In this document: positions 43,466 through 52,642 of the stretch, piece by piece
How positions within the stretch are numbered: position 1 is the stretch's first letter
How the letters are laid out: every line of letters starts with the position of its first letter
Assembly (NCBI GenBank): GCA_027717985.1
Contig: JALLOO010000002.1
Location: 71,257-135,245, forward strand
Direction of reading: 5' to 3'
Source of the DNA: Patescibacteria group bacterium AH-259-L05
Lineage (GTDB): Bacteria; Patescibacteriota; Patescibacteriia; UBA2591; UBA6264
DNA: 63,989 nt
Notes under the pieces: generated by a model
The model's database searches: none
Seen by the model: only the letters and a program-made list of their open reading frames with translations
What the model was told of the DNA's origin: nothing
Program-made: the position numbers and the translations under genes

Positions 43466-43679
43466 ACTGCCCGTCAAGTCAAGGAAGCCGGTAATACCCG
43501 AAAGTCCACGTTCGTGGGAATAAGGTAGGACTGGTAACAAGGGCTAAGTCGTAACAAGGCAGCGGTAGCGGAAGCTGTCGCTGGATCACCTCATTTAGAG
43601 GACTGGCCTTTTGCCTTTATAGGCAAAAGAGCAAGGTCGACCTCCTCACTTGCAAGCAAGTGAGGAGCGAAGATTGGTC

Positions 43680-43704
43680 TTCTCTGTCTTTGATAAGCAT
43701 TTTA
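43680..43704 (+). other. 3' arm of the pre-16S processing stem
   Basis: TTCTCTGTCTTTGATAAGCA and the next five bases are the exact complement of 40537-40561. The spacer before it also has the hairpins GCCTTTTGCC/GGCAAAAG and CTCCTCACTTGC/GCAAGTGAGGAG. Confidence 0.85.
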
Positions 43705-43753
43705 TGGTTTAAATAAAGTCAGTTGACGATACTGATTTTTTACTATCATAAAC

Positions 43754-43782
43754 TTGTTATATCTGAAAGAGTATGTTAAAAT
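43754..43782 (+). promoter_or_regulatory. Promoter for tRNA-Ile
   Basis: TTGTTA, 17-base spacer, TAAAAT, ending 13 bases before the tRNA. Confidence 0.5.
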
Positions 43783-43795
43783 ATATTATGTTTTT

Positions 43796-43870
43796 GGGCG
43801 CGTAGCTCAATGGGAGAGCGTCTTTCTGATAAGAAGAAGGTTGAAGGTTCGATCCCTTCCGCGCCCACCA
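43796..43870 (+). tRNA. tRNA-Ile (anticodon GAT)
   Basis: Acceptor GGGCGCG/CGCGCCC, anticodon arm TCTTT-CTGATAA-GAAGA, T-arm with TTCGATC, CCA encoded. The only tRNA near the 16S gene. Confidence 0.93.
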
Positions 43871-43945
43871 TCAAACCGCTTGACAAAACCGGTTTTTTTG
43901 TTAAACTTATGTATAGATAGTTATTTTACAAAAAGGAGGTTTTTC

Positions 43946-45076
43946 ATGACAAGAATTGTCATCATTGGTGCTGGTGTATTAGGTACTGCAATTTCTTATA
44001 CCTTGAAGAAATGTTTAGAAGATACGGTTGATGTGTTATTACTAGAAAAACATGACGGACCTGGTCAGGAGACCAGTCAATTCAATAGCGGCGTTCTTCA
44101 TTCTGGCATTCATTCAGAACCTAAATCTTTTAAGGCACGATTTGCAAGAAAAGGAAATGTAATGGCAAAGCAGTTTTGCAAAGACAACGATGTTCCATTG
44201 AGCGAGCAAGGTATGCTTATTGTTGCCACATATGGTGATCTTGTTCATTTGGCAATGAGAGGACGCGATTTTTTAAAAATGTATCACAATGGCAAAGATC
44301 AAGGTATAAACATGAAAATTTTAATGTCATGGAACATTCCTCATATAGAGCCTTATATACGCGGCGCAGGAGCGTTATATATTCCCTCAGTAGCAGTGGT
44401 TGATTCGGTCGCATTTGTACAGGCATTATTTAGAAGCGCAAAAGAGGCTGGTGCTCGTTCATTGTTTAATACAAAAGTGGTAGAACTTGAGGCGGTGGGG
44501 GAGCGTTATCATATACGCACAGAAAAATTCGCAGACGTTTATGATATGGTGATTAATGCCGCAGGACTATATGCTGATGAAATTGCAAAAATGGCAGGTT
44601 TTAATCAGTATACGGTTTATCCATACCGCGGAGAATATTACGAAGTACTGGGCAAAGAAAGAGAATTGGTTAACCGCCTTATATATCCGGTGCCCATTAC
44701 TGGTTCAGCTGGGAAAGGTATTCACTTTTTGAAAAAACCTGATGGGCGGTTGTTTTTAGGACCAAATGCACGATTAGTGCCTACGAAAGAGTATTATGAA
44801 GAAGATAAGACTCCGCCAGAAGTATTTCGCGATGCTGCGGTTCGATTTTGCTCTGATCTAAAGAATGCAGAGCTTCGCTGGGCGTATTCAGGAATTCGTC
44901 CAAAAGTGGTACAAGAAGATGAATTGCACAACGATCCTGACTTTATATTCTCAGTTGATAATGAAAAACCGTTTTTATTAAATATTATTGGGTATGAATC
45001 TCCCGGTTTATCAGGTGCACTTGCAGCTGCTGAGTATGTAAAAGATGTAGTAAACAAATACATAAAGTCCCGCTAG
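43946..45076 (+). CDS. FAD-dependent L-2-hydroxyglutarate oxidase-like protein
   Basis: 376 residues. Starts MTRIVIIGAGVLGTAISYTL, a Rossmann FAD-binding motif. NSGVLHSGIHSEPKSFKARF, RRGEYYE-like YPYRGEYYEVL, YPVP...GIHFLKK and LGPNARL match the LhgO/L2HGDH family. The family oxidises L-2-hydroxyglutarate to 2-oxoglutarate, passing electrons to quinone or oxygen. Start fixed by AAAAGGAGG; the longer frame upstream runs through tRNA-Ile. Own terminator. Confidence 0.85.
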   Translation: MTRIVIIGAGVLGTAISYTLKKCLEDTVDVLLLEKHDGPGQETSQFNSGVLHSGIHSEPKSFKARFARKGNVMAKQFCKDNDVPLSEQGMLIVATYGDLVHLAMRGRDFLKMYHNGKDQGINMKILMSWNIPHIEPYIRGAGALYIPSVAVVDSVAFVQALFRSAKEAGARSLFNTKVVELEAVGERYHIRTEKFADVYDMVINAAGLYADEIAKMAGFNQYTVYPYRGEYYEVLGKERELVNRLIYPVPITGSAGKGIHFLKKPDGRLFLGPNARLVPTKEYYEEDKTPPEVFRDAAVRFCSDLKNAELRWAYSGIRPKVVQEDELHNDPDFIFSVDNEKPFLLNIIGYESPGLSGALAAAEYVKDVVNKYIKSR

Positions 45077-45089
45077 TTCGGGACTTTTC
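45065..45089 (+). terminator. Rho-independent terminator
   Basis: AAGTCCCG-ctagtt-CGGGACTTTTC, overlapping the end of the LhgO-like gene. Confidence 0.8.
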
Positions 45090-45186
45090 ATTCCCCCTTG
45101 TCATCCCACCATCGTTGGGAGAGAAATAAATGTTGTTTTTCTCTTGATTTTTGTTACAATATAAACAAAGGGCACTTGGCGCAGTT

Positions 45187-45216
45187 TCCGCCAGAGGCGG
45201 ATCAGCCTTTGGCTGA
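45187..45216. repeat. Two adjacent short hairpins upstream of tRNA-Val
   Basis: TCCGCC-aga-GGCGGA followed at once by TCAGCC-ttt-GGCTGA. A degraded TGTCATCCC element lies at about 45098-45110. Confidence 0.6.
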
Positions 45217-45240
45217 GGTTAGTTACGTAATTGAAAATGT

Positions 45241-45315
45241 GGGCTCGTAGTTTAATGGTAAAACGCTTCGTTGACATCGAAGAGAGCGGTGGTTCAATTC
45301 CACCCGGGCCCACCA
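45241..45315 (+). tRNA. tRNA-Val (anticodon GAC)
   Basis: Acceptor GGGCTCG/CGGGCCC, anticodon arm CTTCG-TTGACAT-CGAAG, T-arm GGTGG-TTCAATT-CCACC, CCA encoded. Confidence 0.92.
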
Positions 45316-45336
45316 TTAAAAACTATATTAAAGTCA

Positions 45337-45804
45337 ATGCCAAAGATAACACTTTTAACCAAAGATTCATACCTTGCAATAATAGAAAATAGTGCAGGGA
45401 CAAAGCTATTTCAAAAATTTTATGTAAAAGTAGATAAAAGAAAAATTGATGCGGTAAAAGGTGGCCGATTTTCTTGTGCTTTTTTTGTGTCCTTTATCTT
45501 ACACAATTTTAATCTTATAAAACAAGCGCATATAACCGTAGACTCTACGCTTGATGATATGGAAAAATCCGGTTGGAAAGAAATTAAAAGACTACGAAAG
45601 GGTGCAGTTCTTGAGTGGGAAGAAAAAGAGTTTCCAGATAAAAGTATACATAAGCACCTTGGTTTTTATATTGGGAATAATCAAGCAATAAGTAATAGCA
45701 CCCGTCATAGAAAGCCCGTTCGCCATCATATGACGTTTGGTCCGCAATCAAGTAAAAAATACCGTAAAATAATTGCCATGTATTGGCATCCAAAATTTAA
45801 TTAA
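45337..45804 (+). CDS. NlpC/P60-like cysteine peptidase-type protein (tentative)
   Basis: 155 residues from MPKITLLTKDSYLAIIENSA. A Cys in GGRFSCAFFVSFIL near residue 50 followed by HLGFYIGNNQAISNS with a His, and RHHMTFG, recall the Cys-His arrangement of NlpC/P60 and CHAP amidases. Without a signal peptide its place in the cell is unclear. The longer frame upstream overlaps tRNA-Val and is not credible. Confidence 0.5.
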   Translation: MPKITLLTKDSYLAIIENSAGTKLFQKFYVKVDKRKIDAVKGGRFSCAFFVSFILHNFNLIKQAHITVDSTLDDMEKSGWKEIKRLRKGAVLEWEEKEFPDKSIHKHLGFYIGNNQAISNSTRHRKPVRHHMTFGPQSSKKYRKIIAMYWHPKFN

Positions 45805-45817
45805 CGTTAAAAAATTT

Positions 45818-46252
45818 ATGGTAAAAGAAAAAATTGAAATACCAAATGTTTATGAAAGTGCTTTATTAGAGCATGAGCGTCAGCTATTTGAGATAGATGA
45901 AGAAAAGTTTTTACGCAAGGCACATCAAAATCCAGAACATTATAAAATGGTTTTAATGGATTTAAGAAACAGTTTGGAGCGATATTTAGATAAAGATTGT
46001 CGCAGAAATAAGCAGGGTGAATTTTTAGAAAAAATAGAAGTGTTTCTTGCCACATTATATAGAAAACTCCCTAAAGAGTTAAATGATAAAGTAGAAGATA
46101 TGGTAGAGCACATTTTAGATCATTATTCTGAGAATAAAGAATATTATGCTCGAAAGGGAGAGGAGCAAAGAGAGCAGGCCTTGCGAGAGCTTTTAGATAA
46201 AGCTGGCATAGAGGGCGTAATTGATAACAAGAATGGAAAAGAGAAAAAATAA
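45818..46252 (+). CDS. Hypothetical acidic helical protein
   Basis: 144 residues from MVKEKIEIPNVYESALLEHE, rich in Glu, Lys and Leu and probably all alpha-helical. No family recognised. Begins 13 bases after the previous stop and overlaps the cca start by about 20 bases, so it is likely in one unit with both. Confidence 0.55.
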   Translation: MVKEKIEIPNVYESALLEHERQLFEIDEEKFLRKAHQNPEHYKMVLMDLRNSLERYLDKDCRRNKQGEFLEKIEVFLATLYRKLPKELNDKVEDMVEHILDHYSENKEYYARKGEEQREQALRELLDKAGIEGVIDNKNGKEKK

Positions 46253-47828
46253 TATATTTGAGAAAAATATGTCACCAGAGAGAAAAAACAAGACCTCTCT
46301 AAATTTAGAGTTTCTAGAGAAAGAGAAAAAATTTGCTTTTCTTAAAGAATTAAGAGAACAATTCCCTAAAGCAGAAATATATTTAGTTGGCGGTGCAGTC
46401 CGCGATTTATTATTAGGGAGAGAAACCAAAGATTATGATTTTGTAATTCGCAAAGTTCCTGCTAATGAGATAGAGCCTTTTTTACAGAATCGCGGAACAG
46501 TTGATTTAGTTGGCAACACCTTTGGTGTTTTTAAGTTTATCCCCAAAGAGGATGATTCGCATAATAAAATTGATATTGCTTTACCGCGAAAAGATTTTGC
46601 TTTAGGCACAGGCGGATATCGTGACGTTGAAATACAATCTAACCCTGACCTAGCTATTAAAGAAGATTTGTCTCGACGCGACTTTACCATTAATGCAATG
46701 GCAGTAGAAATCAAAGACGGCAAGTATAAAATTGTTGATCCATTTAACGGACAAAAAGACTTAAAAAATAAAGTAATTCGCGCTGTTGGCAATCCTATTG
46801 ACCGATTTAAAGAGGATTATTCCCGCATGCTGCGCGCCTTGCGATTTTCATGTCAGCTTAACTTTGATATTGAAAAAAGTACATGGAAAGCGATAAAAAA
46901 TAAGATTAAAGGACTTAATGAAATAAAGCGCAATGTTGAACTGTCTTCACGAGGGTCTATTGCTGAGCCAAAAGTTATTGAGCATCGCGTGGTACCATAC
47001 GAGGTAATTGCAAAAGAATTTTTGAAGTCATTTTATGAGAATCCGGTTCGCGCATATGAATTATATGATGAAAGCGGTGCGTTTGAACAGTTGATCCCAG
47101 AGCTTCTGAAGATGAAAAATTGTCCTCAACCAGAGCAATACCATACTGAAGGCGATGTATGGGCACATATTCGTATGGCGCTGGGAAAATTAAATTCAGA
47201 GGAGTTTCAAAAAGAATTTGGTAGTGAACCATTATCAAAAGAATTAATTATTGCAACGTTATTTCACGATGTTGGCAAGCCATATACGCTTCAAACGCCT
47301 GAAGAGCATGGTGTTGATCGTATTCGTTGTAATGATCATGATAAAGTTGGTGCAAAAGTATTAGAGCAAATATGCGAGCGTTTAAAATTATCAAGTCCTC
47401 CAAAAGTTGGTGTTGATTGCGAAAAAGTAGTATGGATGGTGGGGCACCATTTACTGATAGCACACAGTAAGGGCGTAAAGTTAAAGGCCAGAACGATTGA
47501 GCGATACTTTTTTAACCCTCAAAATCCAGGAGATGATTTAATTAAGCTTGCGTTTGTTGATATTTCAAGCACTATTTCCTCAAGTGGAAAACCAGATTTT
47601 ACTCAATATAATTCATTGCTTGAACAAATTAAAAATTTTAAAAAGTTAAGTCCTACTAAAAAAGGGTTACCTAAAGCATTATTAAATGGCAATGAGATTA
47701 TGAATGAATTTAATTTAAAACCAGGGAGAAAAATTGGAAAACTAAAAGATTTAGTACGCGAAGAACAACTGCAGGGAAATATAAAAACAAAACAACAAGC
47801 AATAAAATTTTTGAAAAAGCATATATAA
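46233..47828 (+). CDS. cca: CCA-adding enzyme / poly(A) polymerase family with HD domain
   Basis: 531 residues. The class II nucleotidyltransferase head has YLVGGAVRDLLLG, KDYDFV (catalytic Asp pair) and RRDFTINAMA; RMLRALRFSCQL follows. The C-terminal half has an HD domain with LFHDVGKP and HHLL. It adds or repairs CCA on tRNAs, needed here because several tRNA genes lack CCA. An extra stretch ELSSRGSIAEPKVIEHR near residue 235 is unusual. Alternative start at 46269. Confidence 0.88.
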   Translation: MEKRKNNIFEKNMSPERKNKTSLNLEFLEKEKKFAFLKELREQFPKAEIYLVGGAVRDLLLGRETKDYDFVIRKVPANEIEPFLQNRGTVDLVGNTFGVFKFIPKEDDSHNKIDIALPRKDFALGTGGYRDVEIQSNPDLAIKEDLSRRDFTINAMAVEIKDGKYKIVDPFNGQKDLKNKVIRAVGNPIDRFKEDYSRMLRALRFSCQLNFDIEKSTWKAIKNKIKGLNEIKRNVELSSRGSIAEPKVIEHRVVPYEVIAKEFLKSFYENPVRAYELYDESGAFEQLIPELLKMKNCPQPEQYHTEGDVWAHIRMALGKLNSEEFQKEFGSEPLSKELIIATLFHDVGKPYTLQTPEEHGVDRIRCNDHDKVGAKVLEQICERLKLSSPPKVGVDCEKVVWMVGHHLLIAHSKGVKLKARTIERYFFNPQNPGDDLIKLAFVDISSTISSSGKPDFTQYNSLLEQIKNFKKLSPTKKGLPKALLNGNEIMNEFNLKPGRKIGKLKDLVREEQLQGNIKTKQQAIKFLKKHI

Positions 47829-47831
47829 TTT

Positions 47832-47990
47832 TTTGTCATCCCCCTCTTGTCATCTCGCCCCTCTTGTCATCTCGCCCCTCTTGTCATCTCGCCCCTCTTG
47901 TCATCTCGCGCCTCTTGTCATCTCGCGCCCCCCTGTCATTCCGCACGGATGTGCGGAAAGACAAAGAAAGAGAGTGCGGAATGACAAAGA
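47832..47990. repeat. Tandem 17-base TGTCATCTCG array with closing palindrome
   Basis: About six units of TCTTGTCATCTCGCCCC (17 bases each) end in a palindrome GTCATTCCGCAC-ggat-GTGCGG and inverted GGAATGAC. No reading frame is plausible in this gap (47829-48067), which then runs into the promoter at 48068. Confidence 0.8.
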
Positions 47991-48067
47991 AAGGGCGCTA
48001 TTCCTCGGTTAAAAGCTGAGGAACTTTTGTTTATTTGAGGAGTTTTCCACAGGTAATTTTGACGGGG

Positions 48068-48095
48068 TTGACAACTTTTTTATATATATTATAGT
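48068..48095 (+). promoter_or_regulatory. Sigma70-type promoter for the metallophosphoesterase gene
   Basis: TTGACA, 16-base spacer, TATAGT. The leader contains GTTGTTCATTT and GAGGAGG. Confidence 0.75.
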
Positions 48096-48134
48096 ATAAG
48101 TGTTGTTCATTTCACAAAGAGAGGAGGACATGTT

Positions 48135-50252
48135 ATGTCTTCGAAACAAGCAGTAAATACATGGGAAAAGCCGAAACCAAAGGTTAGGATAGGAGTTATT
48201 AGCGGACTTTTTCACGGTGATGCTGGCGAAAGACAGGGCTTATGGCATAAAGCTGCCGAGAAGTTCAAAGATAAGCAAGTTAATTTTGTTATATTGGTTG
48301 GTGGGTTAATACGAACAGGCATACAAAAAGTTGATATATTTGGAGAAAGAACATTAAATATGGCCTTAAGAGTCAGGCTCGAGCTTACAAGAGAAAGCCA
48401 TTACGCTAAAGATAAAGGTAAGTGGACCAAATATGACAGAGAAGCTGCGGAACGGGGTTTTATAGAAGATCGCGCAAAAAGATTAGCTCAGGATATCCCT
48501 CAAATAGATGGCATAAAAATATATATTGTAACAAGCCCTGCACTAGATAAAACTCTTGGAAGATTAATAGCTGAACAGCTTGCAGATCAAAGAAAAGATA
48601 TTTGGTTATGGGGTGATGGGGATCAACATTTTGATGTCAAGCAGGTAGGTTTAATTTTAGGAGTATTTGCTCCTGATAAAACAGCCCCTCCTTTCCGGAT
48701 AAAATACTATGGCGCACCTATTCAGAGAAGATTATTGGATGCTAAAAAGGGTCCGGTAGAAGGGCTTGGTGATATTAATATTGTTGGAGGCCACTCTTCA
48801 GTAGTATTTCATCCAGGCGATTCTGTTGATGATGTTCAAAAGCCATTTCTTTCAGCACCGTCGTTGTATAGTATTTCTAAAAATAGGACCGCAGAAAACC
48901 AGACAGGGGTATGTATTCTGAATTTTTATTCAAATGTTGCAAAAGAAGTTGAAGTGGTTAATTATTCTTTGAAGGACTTAGTGGCAAATGAATGGAAATT
49001 TATTAAGGCACCGAACGGAACTACCAGAGCTCAAAAGGCAGTCATTAAAACCTTAAAGGATCATGGACGAGAATTAACTATTGGTCGGCTTGAGGACTTT
49101 GCTGGATATAGCAGAGATACGTTGGTTAAAGAAATTGATGACTTAAAGAAATTTCGGCGGAGCAGTCGTTGGCCGGGTATTGCCGCGCAAAAAATAGGTG
49201 ATAATAGATATTTTTTCAATGTTGATTGGGTTCGAGAAAAGACGCGATATACTTTGCCGCCTGTTAAGAAAGCAGTTGATAGATTGATTTTATTTTCGTG
49301 TTTACATGCAGGCTGTAAACATACTGATATGCGATATTTCATAGAAGAGGTTCCTCGGTTAATGCTTGAAAATGGAGTGAAATACCTTGTGAGCGCGGGT
49401 GATTTTATAGAGGGAGAGTTTCATGGGCTTCACAAGAAGGGAGAACTGGTTGGGAGTAGATTCGGGCCGGTAAACTATACCTATCAGGAGTCGTTAGCGG
49501 CATGGTTGGTTGGAACGGCGATTGCCAAGGTTTTTGATGAATTGTTGTTTGCGCAAATTCCATCAATTAAAACCTCAAAAAGAGCGCGCGTAAATCGGAT
49601 AGATTTGGCAGAAGCGGTACAAAACGCACTGATTGATTTTCCGTATATTCCTGGTAATCATTGCAGATGGACTGAGTATGGCGGGATGGATGCCCTGGCT
49701 CGGTTTGAACCTATGCTAGAGACATTTATCATGGAACACATTGAAAAGACTTTATGGAAAGCAGGCCTATGCATTCCTGGAATTATATTAAGACAGATAG
49801 TGAGAGATAAGCTTACAAAGCTAGATCATGGCGAAGAATACAAACTACCATCTGGCCTTCCTTTTTCAATATATCATCCCAGCCTTTCAAGGACCATAAC
49901 TGCTACCATCAGAATCCAGTCAGCATTAGCAAGCGCAAAGACACTGCTGGTACTTACCGGGAACTATCATACGGGAGCTCGTGTTGAAGAATGGGACAAT
50001 AAAAATAAACAGAGAGTAGGATTGGAGGCTGGTGCTTTGAAGATAAGTAGTCGATTTGAAGACGAGCGATTAAAAACTATTGACTTTGGCGTTGCGTATT
50101 TGGAAACTACATTTGCACGAAATCAGATTGTAAAAACAGCGACAAGATTTTTTGGAGAAAAGCGTACTCAGAAAGAATTAGATAGGGATAATAATAAGAT
50201 CCTAAATCGGTTTGAAAAATGGCACTATCAGGAGAATAACAATCATAAGTAA
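48135..50252 (+). CDS. Large protein with duplicated metallophosphoesterase-like domains around a winged helix
   Basis: 705 residues. The C-terminal third has calcineurin-like motifs: LILFSCLHAG (about 390), YLVSAGDFIEG, YIPGNHCRW and LLVLTGNYHTG. The N-terminal domain has the same layout in degraded form: IGVISGLFHGD, FVILVGGLIRTG, IVTSPALDK and INIVGGHSSVVFHP. Between them (about 300-370) is a helical stretch with LTIGRLEDFAGYSRDTLVKE that looks like a winged helix. A nuclease or phosphodiesterase with an inactive partner domain is my inference. Single-gene unit with strong promoter and AGGAGG. Confidence 0.62.
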   Translation: MSSKQAVNTWEKPKPKVRIGVISGLFHGDAGERQGLWHKAAEKFKDKQVNFVILVGGLIRTGIQKVDIFGERTLNMALRVRLELTRESHYAKDKGKWTKYDREAAERGFIEDRAKRLAQDIPQIDGIKIYIVTSPALDKTLGRLIAEQLADQRKDIWLWGDGDQHFDVKQVGLILGVFAPDKTAPPFRIKYYGAPIQRRLLDAKKGPVEGLGDINIVGGHSSVVFHPGDSVDDVQKPFLSAPSLYSISKNRTAENQTGVCILNFYSNVAKEVEVVNYSLKDLVANEWKFIKAPNGTTRAQKAVIKTLKDHGRELTIGRLEDFAGYSRDTLVKEIDDLKKFRRSSRWPGIAAQKIGDNRYFFNVDWVREKTRYTLPPVKKAVDRLILFSCLHAGCKHTDMRYFIEEVPRLMLENGVKYLVSAGDFIEGEFHGLHKKGELVGSRFGPVNYTYQESLAAWLVGTAIAKVFDELLFAQIPSIKTSKRARVNRIDLAEAVQNALIDFPYIPGNHCRWTEYGGMDALARFEPMLETFIMEHIEKTLWKAGLCIPGIILRQIVRDKLTKLDHGEEYKLPSGLPFSIYHPSLSRTITATIRIQSALASAKTLLVLTGNYHTGARVEEWDNKNKQRVGLEAGALKISSRFEDERLKTIDFGVAYLETTFARNQIVKTATRFFGEKRTQKELDRDNNKILNRFEKWHYQENNNHK

Positions 50253-50255
50253 TTC

Positions 50256-50283
50256 AAAAGGCCCGAATTTCGGGCCTTTTTCA
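50256..50283 (+). terminator. Rho-independent terminator
   Basis: AAAAGGCCCG-aatt-TCGGGCCTTTTT. Confidence 0.85.
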
Positions 50284-50324
50284 TTTACGCTGTTAAATTT
50301 ATCCTTATTTGCTAGAATAATCGT

Positions 50325-51053
50325 ATGGTCAATCTTGACATTTTGGATAAAATCAATATACTATACGAAAGTAGGGATTTTTTAATTTTAGATAAACCAT
50401 CGGGGTTGCTCATTCATCCAACAAAACATCAAAAAACAAATACCTTAGTTGGTTGGTTAGTTAAAAAATATCCTGAAATAAAAAATGTAGGGCAAAGAGA
50501 GCGTCCAGGCATTGTTCATAGATTAGATAAAGATGTTTCTGGGTTGATGGTTGTAGCACGAACGCAGAAGATGTATGATTTTTTAGTGTTTCAGTTTAAG
50601 CAGGGAAGAGTAAAAAAAGAATATATAGCTTTAGTTCATGGAAAGCCGCCTGAAATACATGGTTTTATTGAAACGCCAATTGGGAGAACAAAAAAGGGAA
50701 AACTCGTAGCAGTTATAAGCAGAAAAAAATTAAAATTTGAAAAACCAGCATTTACGGAGTATCGCGTGATTAAAAAATATAAAGACTGTTCCCTTTTACA
50801 GGTCCGACCTGTCACGGGCAGGACCCATCAAATTAGGTTGCACCTTAAAAGCGTTGGTTGTCCAATCGTTGGAGACTCCCTCTTGTCATCCCGAGCGAGC
50901 CGCAAGGTGAGCGAGGGATCTCATATACATCCAAACCGTATTTTTTTACACGCCTCGTATTTAGGGTTTTATGATCTAGGTAAGCAATGGCAAGAATTTC
51001 AAAGCGATTTACCTCAAGAATTAAAAAACTTTTTAAGTATTTTACAAAACTAG
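50325..51053 (+). CDS. RluA/RluD-family pseudouridine synthase
   Basis: 242 residues. Catalytic motif GIVHRLDKDVSGLMVVA holds the Asp; LDKPSGLLIHP and VTGRTHQIRLHL are also typical. No S4 domain is present. Near the C-terminus LLSSRASRKVSEGS is coded by a TGTCATCCCG element (50877-50930) between GD and the conserved FLHASYLGF. A TAGAAT box with TG ahead of it ends 6 bases before the ATG, so the mRNA is probably leaderless. The substrate uridine is unknown. Confidence 0.88.
   Translation: MVNLDILDKINILYESRDFLILDKPSGLLIHPTKHQKTNTLVGWLVKKYPEIKNVGQRERPGIVHRLDKDVSGLMVVARTQKMYDFLVFQFKQGRVKKEYIALVHGKPPEIHGFIETPIGRTKKGKLVAVISRKKLKFEKPAFTEYRVIKKYKDCSLLQVRPVTGRTHQIRLHLKSVGCPIVGDSLLSSRASRKVSEGSHIHPNRIFLHASYLGFYDLGKQWQEFQSDLPQELKNFLSILQN
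50877..50930. repeat. TGTCATCCCG element inside the RluD-like gene
   Basis: TTGTCATCCCGAGCGAGCCG then CAAGGTGAGCGAGGGATCT, read LSSRASRKVSEGS. Confidence 0.7.
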
Positions 51054-51055
51054 AC

Positions 51056-51646
51056 ATGGCAAAACTTTTTATTATTACGGGATTATCAGGCGCTGGAAAG
51101 GATAGTATTACTGATGGTTTGAAAGACGCAGGCCTTGATTATACACGCGTCATTACCACGACAACACGGCCTATGAGAAAAGGAGAGAAGCAGGGGACCC
51201 CCTATTATTTTGTTTCAGAAGATGATTTTAAGCACATGATATCAGAAAATAAGTTTTTTGAATGGGCAGTGGTATATACTAATTATTACGGTAATACCAA
51301 AGACGCGGTTGATAACGCATTATCCATAGGCAAGCCAGTTGTACTGCGTATTGATTGTCAGGGCGCAGAAACAATTAAGCAAAAATATCGTGGGGCAGTG
51401 GTTATCTTTATAAAAGCACCGAGTATAGAAATTTTAGAAAAACGATTACGAAAAAGAGGGCTTGATTCTGACTTTGTTATCAAACAACGGCTCAAAGAGG
51501 TAGAAAAAGAAATGAAGTCTTTAGAAAAAAGTGATTATGTAGTAGTAAATGAAGAAGATAAGTTAGACGAAGCTATTGAAGAAGTAAAAAATATTATTTT
51601 AAAAGAATCAAAATATGACAGAAGAAGAACAAAAAGACAAAAATAA
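51056..51646 (+). CDS. gmk: Guanylate kinase
   Basis: 196 residues. P-loop GLSGAGKDS near the N-terminus, [11 protein letters not shown], and the GMP-binding YYFVSEDDF segment are present. It phosphorylates GMP to GDP. Starts 2 bases after the RluD-like stop; its last 32 bases overlap rplS. Confidence 0.92.
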   Translation: MAKLFIITGLSGAGKDSITDGLKDAGLDYTRVITTTTRPMRKGEKQGTPYYFVSEDDFKHMISENKFFEWAVVYTNYYGNTKDAVDNALSIGKPVVLRIDCQGAETIKQKYRGAVVIFIKAPSIEILEKRLRKRGLDSDFVIKQRLKEVEKEMKSLEKSDYVVVNEEDKLDEAIEEVKNIILKESKYDRRRTKRQK

Positions 51647-51992
51647 AGTTGAAGAAAAAAAACAAGAGAAAAGAGAGATCCCTGAAATTAGGTCAGGGTA
51701 TGTTGTTCGTGTTCATCAAAAAATTACCGAACTTGATGCGAAAGGAAATCCTAAGGAGCGAATTCAGGTTTTTGAAGGAATAGTGATTGCGCGTAAAGGA
51801 GGTAATACGCCTGGGGCAACTTTTACCGTTCGCAAAGTTGCTACAGGTGGCGTTGGGGTAGAAAAAATTTATCCTTTGCATTTACCCTCAATTCTAAAAG
51901 TAGAAATAGTTAAAAAATATAAAGTCAGACGTGCTAAACTATATTATCTACGCGGCAAATACAAAAAGAAATTAAAAGAGATAAAGGAATGA
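51615..51992 (+). CDS. rplS: 50S ribosomal protein bL19
   Basis: 125 residues. Core [39 protein letters not shown] and [11 protein letters not shown] are conserved. The first 20 residues are charged and extra to the usual bL19. rplS usually follows trmD; here it lies 11 kb away, after gmk. Overlaps gmk by 32 bases and the endonuclease gene by ATGA. Confidence 0.94.
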   Translation: MTEEEQKDKNKVEEKKQEKREIPEIRSGYVVRVHQKITELDAKGNPKERIQVFEGIVIARKGGNTPGATFTVRKVATGGVGVEKIYPLHLPSILKVEIVKKYKVRRAKLYYLRGKYKKKLKEIKE

Positions 51993-52642
51993 GAGGTAAT
52001 CAGAAACATAAGAATTATGTAGTAAAATGGACGCCAGAGTTTGCTTATGCTATTGGCTTGTTGACCACAGATGGATGTTTATCTAAAGATGGAAGACATC
52101 TTGATTTTACATCCAAGGATATGCAGTTAGTTAAAACTTTTAAGAAGTGTTTAAATTTAGATGTTAAGATAGGATATAAATCGGATGGGCACGGAAGAAT
52201 ATATCCCCGTATTCAATTTAGCAATGTTAGGCTTTACAAATACCTTCTCACAATTGGATTGACCCCAAATAAGAGTAAAACTATTGGCGAATTGAGAATT
52301 CCAGATAAGTTTTTCTTTGATTTTCTACGAGGACATTTTGACGGAGATGGCTCTTGCTACTCTTGCTGGGACAAAAGATGGCCGAACAGTTTTATGTTTA
52401 ACATCCACTTTACTTCTGCTAGTTTACCTCATCTTAAATGGTTGCATAATCGGGTCAAACAATTGACAGAAGTTAAGGGGGGCGGTATATCTAAGGCCGT
52501 GAGGTCTTGGCAATTAGGGTATGCCAAAAGAGATTCACAAATTCTTTGGAAAAAGATGTATTATAAAAAAGACGTACCATGTCTTTTGAGAAAGCATAAG
52601 AAAGTAGAGAATATTCTTAAAGTACAGGCCCAGGTGGCGTAA
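51989..52642 (+). CDS. Free-standing LAGLIDADG homing endonuclease
   Basis: 217 residues with two LAGLIDADG motifs, [12 protein letters not shown] (about 20) and [13 protein letters not shown] (about 110), hence a monomeric two-domain enzyme. It is not in an intron or intein: it begins with ATGA overlap on rplS and its last 15 bases are the first bases of tRNA-Leu. Its target may be nearby, but this is inference. Confidence 0.85.
   Translation: MRGNQKHKNYVVKWTPEFAYAIGLLTTDGCLSKDGRHLDFTSKDMQLVKTFKKCLNLDVKIGYKSDGHGRIYPRIQFSNVRLYKYLLTIGLTPNKSKTIGELRIPDKFFFDFLRGHFDGDGSCYSCWDKRWPNSFMFNIHFTSASLPHLKWLHNRVKQLTEVKGGGISKAVRSWQLGYAKRDSQILWKKMYYKKDVPCLLRKHKKVENILKVQAQVA

Noticed and set aside
43754-43945. 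Extension of the LhgO-like gene upstream
   Set aside because: The frame runs through tRNA-Ile; the ATG at 43946 has AAAAGGAGG and starts at the FAD motif.
47832-47990. CRISPR-like array
   Set aside because: Units are 17 bases head to tail with no spacers and no cas gene; it belongs to the TGTCAT repeat family.
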